Assembly (NCBI GenBank): GCA_022257805.1
Contig: JAKOPB010000009.1
Coordinates: 1 to 9,962, forward strand
Origin: Nanobdellati archaeon
Lineage (GTDB): Archaea > Aenigmatarchaeota > Aenigmatarchaeia > PWEA01
Length of the DNA stretch: 9,962 nucleotides
Direction: 5' to 3'
The translations under genes were made by a program, and so were the position numbers. The notes below the pieces were generated by a model. That model was not told the DNA's origin, did no database searches, and was given only the letters and a program-made list of their open reading frames with translations. The stretch's first letter is position 1, and the number at the start of each line of letters is the position of its first letter. This document shows positions 5,049 to 9,962 of this stretch, piece after piece.

Positions 5049-6587
5049 TTAAAGATGCTTGAGCTTCTCCTTCCAGTTTTTCTCGGCCTTACCGTAAACT
5101 TCCAGTATTTTCTCAAGTATGTAACCCCATCTGAAGTGCTTGTCCTGGACCCTTTCCGCACCCTTCTTTGATATTTTCTCCCTCCTTTTGTTGTCCAGGG
5201 CTTTTTGCAGGGCCCGGTGTAGCATGTCGTGATCTATGGTAAAGTTCTGGATAGGAACTTCGAAGCCATTTATACCGCTTTTTATTATCTCCGCCATGCC
5301 TCCTGTGTTTCCCACGACAGTTACAGGTCCCGTCATACCGTTTTTCTCCGCTGCGTAGTCGGCAGCGAGTCCTTCCAGAGCCACGATTCCAAAGGGCTCG
5401 TAGACGGAAGGTAGAGCTATAACGTCCGAAGCACACATAAACCTTTTCTTCTCGACGGGTTCCAGCCATTTGTTGAGTATCTGTGTATCATCGCCTATAC
5501 CCAGCTCCTCCAGCTTACCTTTGTACTCCCTGTAAGTGTCCGAATCCATTGAGGATGCTATTACAAGGCCGGTTTCATCGTAACTTTCTCTGTGCTCGGA
5601 GAATGCCTTAAGTAAAAAGTCCAGACCCTTTCTATAGGAAGTTCTACCTATGAAGAATATGAATTTTTCTTTGCCCGGTAAAAAGTCCTCCAGCCTTTTC
5701 TTCCCCCTTTCTATGTCCTCTTTGTCTACACTTTCCCAATCGTCCAGGTCTATACCGTTGGGCATGCCGCCTATAACGTCTTTGAGAAGCGTCATCTTTG
5801 ACTCTGACTCATACAGGAGGAACGATTTTATCTTTTCGTTTCTAAGTTTCTGATATCTGTACCAGTCCTCTCCCCTCCTTTCCCTGAGCTCTTCGTCCAT
5901 CCTTTCCTTCAGCGGCATCAGATGGGTTATCTGGAATGCTGTTTCGGAGACTGATACACCCTGGACGTAGTCTGCAAAGGCCAGGGCGGCTGTTTCTATC
6001 TGTATTGGTGCGTCTCCTTCGTCCGGGTTTCCTATACTCCTTCCGTACTCGCCGGAGTGGATTCTGCATACCAGCGGGGTGTTGAGCATTTCTCCAGCCA
6101 GGAAACCACCGGGAAAGGCAAGCCAGTCCTGAGCATCTATGCACTTAAACTCCATCCCCTTTTCTTCTTTTAGATATTCCGCGAACCTCGGAGCCCAGTA
6201 CCAGAAGGAGGAAAGCGTGTCGTTGTACCATTCGAGACCCTTCGAAGTCTTTGATGAGTCTATTCCATATCGGTTCCACAGTTCCCAGTGGAGTTTTTCT
6301 ATGTCCGGAACTTCTCCTTCGAGAAAGTAACATAAATGACTCCCTCTTTCGCCTTTGAATATCTTCACATCGTTTTCTTCCATGAAATCTGAGAACTCTT
6401 CTGCCACTTCGAGGTCCTTCTTGGGCTGATCAGGACTTTTGACTGAAAGTACCAGAGGATCTATTTTTGTCTTGTTTTCTTCCAGGGCCTTTTCCCATGC
6501 CGACAGGAGGTTCGTAGTGTATCTGTGGAGACCTCCTGCAGGTTCATAAAGTTCCGTTACCAGAAAAAGCGCCTTGATCCGGATCAC
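5049..6587 (-). CDS. glgA: Glycogen synthase, GT5-like archaeal type
   Basis: Extends alpha-1,4-glucan from a nucleotide sugar (ADP- or UDP-glucose; the donor is not evident). The 512-residue GT-B protein shows ALFLVTELYEPAGGLHRY (6-23), with the G18-G19 acceptor-loop glycines, DAQDW (151-155), RIHSGE (175-180) with active-site-type H177, PNGIDLDDW (276-284), IGRTSYRKG (313-321) with R315 and K320 at donor-phosphate positions, and the E-x7-E motif E397-E405 (EPFGIVALE). Length and motif order fit archaeal glycogen synthases of the MJ1606 type. I place the start at GTG 6587, where it overlaps the stop of the debranching enzyme gene by 4 bases (GTGA) and has GAGG at 6593-6596, five bases upstream. 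A longer ATG-initiated reading to 6629 would push 42 bases further into that gene and has no motif support. It is last in the minD-like/debranching/synthase operon and ends 4 bp from the amylase stop. Confidence 0.9.
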   Translation of the reverse strand: MIRIKALFLVTELYEPAGGLHRYTTNLLSAWEKALEENKTKIDPLVLSVKSPDQPKKDLEVAEEFSDFMEENDVKIFKGERGSHLCYFLEGEVPDIEKLHWELWNRYGIDSSKTSKGLEWYNDTLSSFWYWAPRFAEYLKEEKGMEFKCIDAQDWLAFPGGFLAGEMLNTPLVCRIHSGEYGRSIGNPDEGDAPIQIETAALAFADYVQGVSVSETAFQITHLMPLKERMDEELRERRGEDWYRYQKLRNEKIKSFLLYESESKMTLLKDVIGGMPNGIDLDDWESVDKEDIERGKKRLEDFLPGKEKFIFFIGRTSYRKGLDFLLKAFSEHRESYDETGLVIASSMDSDTYREYKGKLEELGIGDDTQILNKWLEPVEKKRFMCASDVIALPSVYEPFGIVALEGLAADYAAEKNGMTGPVTVVGNTGGMAEIIKSGINGFEVPIQNFTIDHDMLHRALQKALDNKRREKISKKGAERVQDKHFRWGYILEKILEVYGKAEKNWKEKLKHL

Positions 6588-8602
6588 CTTTTCCTCGTTT
6601 CTATCGAATCCGGAAGAAAGTGCGACCACAGCTGTATAGGATTCTTTACGGGAACCGGGTTCGAGGACAGGGATGTTTCACAGGGATTCTTTCCCTCGGG
6701 AAGTGAAAAGAGTTCGTGATTGTAGAATATCGCACCTTCACTCATCTGGTGGTCGAGCATGTTTTTAGTTATCTCTTTTTTGATTCCGGTTCTTCCTATC
6801 TTTTCCAGTATTTCGAAGAGATAGGTACTGTCACGGGGCCACATCACGGCTTCGTGGTATTCCGCATCTCCCATATAAACCCTTTTCTTGCTGTTCCTGG
6901 TAAGTATGCCAAAGGGTATGTGGTTTTCGTCGAAGTACACCGGCTTTCTGTAGACGAGCAACCTTTCTTTTACAGTCTTCCATGCATCGAGCAGCTCGTA
7001 ACCAAAGAAGTAGTCCTTGAGAAGGGCCAGCGAAACAACCGCAGCCGAACTCTCTGTGGAATCCTTCTTCTCTTCATCTCCGTCTCTGTATACAATATGG
7101 TAGACAAATCCCTTTTTATCGTCCCAGAAAGTTTCCTTGAAGGAGTTCCAGGCTTTCTTCACATTTTCATCGGCTCCGTATATTTTATTGTATTCCTCCA
7201 GAACCCTTATCCACATAGCGTTTACCTCCGGTAGCAGGTACTCAGCCTCGTCTTCAACGTCCCAGGAGTCGGGTATCCGTGTCGCCCTGCCGTCTACAAC
7301 GGAGTCCATCCATGAATATTCGGGTCCACATCTCACAAGTCCGTCGTCTTCACCCAGACTTTCCACCACCGAATCAAAGGTCTTTTTCATATTTTCCCTG
7401 AAGTTCTCGTCACCGGTTTTTTCGTAGTACTTTGCTGCGCACAGAAGGTAGAGTAGCGCGGCATCTATCGAGTTGTAAGCAGGATCATTATCATCGGCCT
7501 TTACAGCCATTATCCCGTCCTTCAGATATATCCTTGCCCAGGTCAGAACCTTTTTTATCCATTCGTCGCCTTTCAGTTCTCTGTAGAAATCCATTTCGTG
7601 GTATAGTGATTCGAAGAGATCCCGGAACCATACGTCTTTGAACCACCACTCACCTGCCCCGGGGATATCAATGCCTCCTTCTCTGACCGCGAACTTGGGA
7701 AACGCAACCAGTCTGGCCTTCTCGAACCTTGCTTCCATATCGTTCTCCGAGAAGTCGAACCTTTCTAGAATCTCTCTGGCGTTTTCCTCGTCCTTCCTGA
7801 CATCGGAACCTCCGAAGAACTCTACATCGCTTCTGTCCAGGTCTTTGCCGCAGGCTATTCCTATTTTCACCTCGTCTCTTTTTGATAGCTCAAATGTTAG
7901 GGCACCCATTTTCACAGGGTCTCTTTTTTCTTCCTTGAAACGGACTTCGCCATCCGCGACCTCACGGTATCCATCTCCAAGTTTGTATCCCCACTGTATC
8001 TGTTCTCTGTGGTCCATCATACTTTCAGAACCGCCGATCATTAACTCCTTCCCTTTTTTTGATACACACAATACACCCTGATCCGTACTTATGTCGTAAT
8101 CTGAGATATCAGGGCTTTCCTCGCCTACCTTTCTTATGTCAACAAGAGGGGACACTATCAACTCGAGGTCCTCGAGACTGGAGTCAATATTGAACTTTAT
8201 CCAACCACCGGCCTTGTTATCGAAGCCGGAGGGAGAAAGATAGTAGGTTACTTCCAGGGTTGTGCTTTCGCTCCTGTAAATATAAGTAGCTTTCCAAGGT
8301 GTCAGTTTTACCTCTGCGGGTTCCATATTTACCTCTTCGCCCTCACTGAGAAGTTTGAACATCGGTGCATCCAGAAACTTCGTGTATTCGCCACCGACTC
8401 TGAAAAGAAGGCCTTGTTGAGGGTGATCCCTGTTTGGTAGAATAAACCCGTCCTTTGTGACCGAAAACAAGGATGAACTCCAGCACGTGTCCGGTCTTTT
8501 TAGAACGAAGGACCTGTTTCTTGCATAGCCCCAGTCGGGCTTCTCTTCCTGGGGATAGCTAAAGACAAGCTCCCCGTCTATTTGGTCGTTGTTGAGTTCC
8601 AT
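6584..8602 (-). CDS. Glycogen debranching enzyme (amylo-alpha-1,6-glucosidase-like, GDE C-terminal domain)
   Basis: Expected to hydrolyse alpha-1,6 branch points so that phosphorylase and amylase can continue. The 672-residue protein has a beta-rich N-terminal part (about 1-260) followed by an (alpha/alpha)6-barrel catalytic part. Seen there: GEWWFKDVWFRDLFES (317-332), TWARIYLKDG (354-363), NSIDAALLYLLCAAKYY (377-393) with a conserved aspartate D380, YSWMD (429-433), EVNAMW (459-464), YHEAVMWPRD (582-591) and NPIQLWSHF (654-662). WMD followed by the E-x-NA-x-W segment is the signature of the GDE_C/amylo-alpha-1,6-glucosidase family. This distinguishes it from GH15 glucoamylases, which have a similar barrel and occur beside glycogen genes in some methanogens. 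There is no signal peptide. The ATG at 8602 begins one base after the stop of the MinD-like gene; the stop overlaps the glgA start. Precise specificity (pure 1,6-glucosidase or broader glucoamylase-like) is uncertain. Confidence 0.85.
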   Translation of the reverse strand: MELNNDQIDGELVFSYPQEEKPDWGYARNRSFVLKRPDTCWSSSLFSVTKDGFILPNRDHPQQGLLFRVGGEYTKFLDAPMFKLLSEGEEVNMEPAEVKLTPWKATYIYRSESTTLEVTYYLSPSGFDNKAGGWIKFNIDSSLEDLELIVSPLVDIRKVGEESPDISDYDISTDQGVLCVSKKGKELMIGGSESMMDHREQIQWGYKLGDGYREVADGEVRFKEEKRDPVKMGALTFELSKRDEVKIGIACGKDLDRSDVEFFGGSDVRKDEENAREILERFDFSENDMEARFEKARLVAFPKFAVREGGIDIPGAGEWWFKDVWFRDLFESLYHEMDFYRELKGDEWIKKVLTWARIYLKDGIMAVKADDNDPAYNSIDAALLYLLCAAKYYEKTGDENFRENMKKTFDSVVESLGEDDGLVRCGPEYSWMDSVVDGRATRIPDSWDVEDEAEYLLPEVNAMWIRVLEEYNKIYGADENVKKAWNSFKETFWDDKKGFVYHIVYRDGDEEKKDSTESSAAVVSLALLKDYFFGYELLDAWKTVKERLLVYRKPVYFDENHIPFGILTRNSKKRVYMGDAEYHEAVMWPRDSTYLFEILEKIGRTGIKKEITKNMLDHQMSEGAIFYNHELFSLPEGKNPCETSLSSNPVPVKNPIQLWSHFLPDSIETRKR
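6593..6596 (-). promoter_or_regulatory. Shine-Dalgarno site deciding the glgA GTG start
   Basis: GAGG on the minus strand, five bases before GTG 6587. With the GTGA overlap it is the reason for choosing that start over the longer reading from 6629. Confidence 0.6.
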
Positions 8603-8603
8603 C

Positions 8604-9365
8604 CTACCTTCTCGTCATTTTTCTTATGCCCCTTACAATACCAGAATACCACGGGGCTCTGAAATCTCTGTCTGTAATGTTTGCAGCCAGCTCTCTGAAG
8701 CTGTGTCCGATCTTAGAGTGTGGATCCGATACTACGGGTTCCATTCTGTGGACGCTTTTGCTTACTTCCCTGTGGTGTGGTATGGTCTGTATAACCTCCA
8801 GTCCTGTAGTTTTTTCAATTTCCTCTTTACTTGCTTCTTCCAGCATACCTTCAACCTTGTTCAGGACCACGCCCTCTATATCTACGCCGTGCTTCTCGGC
8901 TTCCTCGGCTATCTTTCTTACATCTTGTATGGCCTGGTACTCGGGGTTTGTAACGACCAGCATCCTGTCTGAGATTCCCATGCTACTGTAGAATCCTTCG
9001 TTGAACCCAGGCGGTGCATCTATAACCGTTCTGTCCGCGAATTCCGAAAACCTGTCTACCATTGATTTGATCCTTTTTTCCGAAACCCTGTCATCCGTTA
9101 GATGCAGGGAGGAAGGTACGAACATAAGGCCCGAGTCATGTACATTCACTGCTTTGAGCTCATTTATGTTCCCCTTTAGAACATCTTCGATTGTATGGTC
9201 CTCTGGCTTGTGGCCAAGTTGCAACGCCAGGTTGGGTGAGTCCAGATCTGTGTCCAGACATACAACCTGCTCTCCGAAGTTCTGTAGAGCAAGGGCGAGA
9301 TTCGCAGCTGTGAATGTTTTTCCCGTCCCACCTTTCCCGGAAACTATAGAGATTACCTCGGCCAT
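8604..9365 (-). CDS. MinD/ParA-family deviant Walker ATPase
   Basis: A 253-residue P-loop ATPase of the MinD/ParA class, which dimerises with ATP on membrane or nucleoid to position cellular cargo. Seen: deviant Walker A GKGGTGKT (10-17) with signature lysine K11 and K16, the A' segment CLDTDLDSPN (36-45) with D38 and D40, Walker B TVIDAPPG (113-120) with D116, and VVLNK (166-170) in the nucleotide-base-binding region. The tail APWYSGIVRGIRKMTRR (237-253) is basic and amphipathic, like a MinD membrane-targeting helix. I start at ATG 9365 (AEVISIVSGKGG); a longer reading to 9431 would cover the TATA boxes. It is the first gene of an operon with the debranching enzyme, one base between them. 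Possible jobs: cell-division site placement, as for ordinary archaeal MinD homologues, or positioning of glycogen particles, inferred only from the operon. An Mrp/Nbp35-type iron-sulfur carrier is less likely, because no CxxC pair is present. Confidence 0.88.
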   Translation of the reverse strand: MAEVISIVSGKGGTGKTFTAANLALALQNFGEQVVCLDTDLDSPNLALQLGHKPEDHTIEDVLKGNINELKAVNVHDSGLMFVPSSLHLTDDRVSEKRIKSMVDRFSEFADRTVIDAPPGFNEGFYSSMGISDRMLVVTNPEYQAIQDVRKIAEEAEKHGVDIEGVVLNKVEGMLEEASKEEIEKTTGLEVIQTIPHHREVSKSVHRMEPVVSDPHSKIGHSFRELAANITDRDFRAPWYSGIVRGIRKMTRR

Positions 9366-9399
9366 AGGACCCACAGCTAGTTTATTTCTGTTCTTTCTG

Positions 9400-9409
9400 G
9401 TATAAAAGC
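9400..9409 (-). promoter_or_regulatory. Putative TATA box of the minD-like/debranching/glgA operon
   Basis: The minus strand reads CTTTTATACC. It predicts initiation near 9379 and a leader of about 14 bases before ATG 9365, which has no clear Shine-Dalgarno site. A competing TTTTATAAA on the same strand lies at 9420-9428 and would give a leader of about 33 bases. Confidence 0.45.
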
Positions 9410-9429
9410 ATTTAACCCCTTTATAAAAC

Positions 9430-9439
9430 ATTTATAAAT
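9430..9439 (+). promoter_or_regulatory. Putative TATA box of the TATA-binding protein gene
   Basis: ATTTATAAAT is a perfect palindromic TATA box. Read on the plus strand it predicts transcription from about 9461 and a leader of about 30 bases containing a Shine-Dalgarno site. Being symmetric it could also serve the divergent operon, so TBP might bind here for both directions. Confidence 0.55.
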
Positions 9440-9464
9440 GCCACTTGACAATATGTAAACCACT

Positions 9465-9476
9465 GGTTTAAAAACC
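9465..9476. repeat. Palindrome between TATA box and start codon of the TBP gene
   Basis: GGTTTAAAAACC has 5-bp inverted arms (GGTTT/AAACC) around AA and sits just after the predicted transcription start. Its AT core resembles a TATA box but is too close to ATG 9490 to drive it. A TBP autoregulatory or repressor site is possible; it is short enough to occur by chance. Confidence 0.3.
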
Positions 9477-9477
9477 G

Positions 9478-9482
9478 GGTGA
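9478..9482 (+). promoter_or_regulatory. Shine-Dalgarno site of the TBP gene
   Basis: GGTGA, complementary to the 16S rRNA 3' end, seven bases before ATG 9490. Confidence 0.65.
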
Positions 9483-9489
9483 ATTCTAC

Positions 9490-9962
9490 ATGGTTGATGA
9501 GCTTAAAATAGAGAACGTTGTGGCGTCTGCAACGCTGAGCGCTAAGATTCCTCTGAATCAGGTGGTCGCACACCTTCCGGGCACGGAGTACGAACCCGAG
9601 CAGTTTCCGGGACTTGTGTACAGGATGAACGACCCAAACGCCGCCGCCTTGATTTTCAACTCGGGGAAGATAGTCTGTACAGGCGCAAACTCACCTGAGG
9701 GTGCCAAGGAAGCTATAAACAAGGTACTGGAAGGTGTACAGGAAGCGGGCGTCGACGTCGATGATGTAACGGACATAAAGATCCAGAACATAGTGGCGTC
9801 AGCACAGCTCGACGGGAAGCTACGTCTCAACGAGATAGCCTTCACACTCAGAAACGCAGAGTACGAACCCGAGCAGTTTCCGGGACTTGTGTACCGTATA
9901 GAGGAGCCGGAGGCGGCTTTCCTTCTCTTCGGATCAGGGAAGATAGTCTGCACCGGAGGACG
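9490..9962 (+). CDS. tbp: TATA-binding protein (TBP), 3' end cut by window edge
   Basis: The archaeal general transcription factor that binds the TATA box and, with TFB, recruits RNA polymerase. The first 157 residues of an expected 180 or so are present. Two imperfect repeats, offset by 91 residues, form the saddle: IENVVASATL (7-16) matches IQNIVASAQL (98-107); EYEPEQFPGLVYR (33-45) recurs exactly at 124-136; and SGKIVCTG (58-65) recurs at 149-156. The N-terminal tail before repeat one is very short, as in other archaeal TBPs. The start is set by GGTGA at 9478-9482. It is transcribed divergently from the MinD-like operon across a 124-bp region; this neighbourhood probably reflects chromosomal order, not function in glycogen metabolism. 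Thirty-six bases are identical between the repeats at DNA level (listed separately). Confidence 0.97.
   Translation, partial: MVDELKIENVVASATLSAKIPLNQVVAHLPGTEYEPEQFPGLVYRMNDPNAAALIFNSGKIVCTGANSPEGAKEAINKVLEGVQEAGVDVDDVTDIKIQNIVASAQLDGKLRLNEIAFTLRNAEYEPEQFPGLVYRIEEPEAAFLLFGSGKIVCTGG
9586..9621 (+). repeat. 36-bp exact direct repeat inside tbp, copy 1
   Basis: Identical base for base to 9859-9894, in the same frame and exactly 273 bases (91 codons) upstream. It begins GAGTACGAACCCGAG and encodes residues 33-44, EYEPEQFPGLVY. A second identical tract of 14 bases (9664-9677) has the same offset. Confidence 0.95.
9859..9894 (+). repeat. 36-bp exact direct repeat inside tbp, copy 2
   Basis: Second copy of the tract at 9586-9621, encoding residues 124-135. 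All synonymous positions agree, although the flanking codons of the two halves have diverged. The companion 14-base tract is at 9937-9950. Confidence 0.95.

Noticed and set aside
6716..7234. 172-codon open frame on the plus strand opposite the debranching enzyme
   Set aside because: Its translation shows no recognisable domain and it lies wholly antisense to a well-supported gene; the same holds for the plus-strand frames at 371-1107, 1651-2216, 7137-8081 and 8589-9405.
6584..8602. GH15 glucoamylase, as found beside glycogen genes in some methanogens
   Set aside because: The WMD, EVNAMW and YHEAVMWPRD segments fit the GDE_C/amylo-alpha-1,6-glucosidase family better; both share an (alpha/alpha)6 barrel, so some doubt remains.
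9558..9953. 131-codon open frame on the minus strand opposite tbp
   Set aside because: It is antisense to tbp, and its internal repetition simply mirrors the tbp direct repeat.
1..9962. CRISPR arrays, insertion sequences, integrase or attachment sites
   Set aside because: No spaced repeat series, transposase motifs or terminal inverted repeats were seen; the genes form ordinary metabolic operons.

Overview
This window is archaeal chromosome carrying a glycogen (alpha-1,4-glucan) metabolism cluster. At the right edge, on the plus strand, is the gene for a two-repeat TATA-binding protein, which only archaea and eukaryotes use. Archaeal TATA boxes precede the transcription units, genes are packed with 1-4 base gaps or overlaps, and the left edge holds a cupin-type (archaeal) glucose-6-phosphate isomerase. 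GC content is moderate, AGG/AGA/ATA codons are common and the proteins are rich in E, D and K. This fits a euryarchaeon or an uncultivated DPANN-type lineage (a Nanohaloarchaeota-like genome is one guess). The lineage cannot be fixed from the sequence alone.

Layout. (1) 1-3600, minus strand: an operon read right to left, made of a stand-alone N-terminal half of a glycosyltransferase (3600-2932), a full GT4 glycogen-synthase-like enzyme (2972-1830), a short GT35 alpha-glucan phosphorylase (1790-213) and the start of a cupin glucose-6-phosphate isomerase (216 to the edge). (2) 3601-3820: a 220-bp divergent promoter region with two TATA boxes, two inverted repeats near the predicted transcription starts, and a shared 10-bp leader motif in mirror orientation. 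(3) 3821-5044, plus strand: a GH57 alpha-amylase. (4) 5049-9365, minus strand: a second operon made of a MinD/ParA-like ATPase, a glycogen debranching enzyme and a GT5-like glycogen synthase, separated by 1 base and a 4-base overlap. Its last gene converges on the amylase gene with only 4 bp between stop codons. (5) 9366-9489: a short divergent promoter region. (6) 9490 to the edge, plus strand: the TATA-binding protein, incomplete.

How it works together (inference from families). GlgA and perhaps the GT4 enzyme extend glucan from a sugar nucleotide. The debranching enzyme removes branch points, the GH57 amylase cuts internal bonds, phosphorylase releases glucose-1-phosphate, and glucose-6-phosphate isomerase passes hexose phosphate to glycolysis. 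No branching enzyme, sugar-nucleotide pyrophosphorylase or phosphoglucomutase is in the window. Two members do not fit a textbook glycogen operon. One is a pseudo-glycosyltransferase that keeps only the first Rossmann domain and is overlapped with its full-length paralogue. The other is a MinD-like ATPase with a basic amphipathic tail that leads the debranching/synthase operon. Together they raise the possibility of a glycogen-particle assembly or positioning module.

No tRNA, rRNA, insertion sequence, CRISPR array or prophage gene was seen. There is no gene-free stretch above 300 bases.
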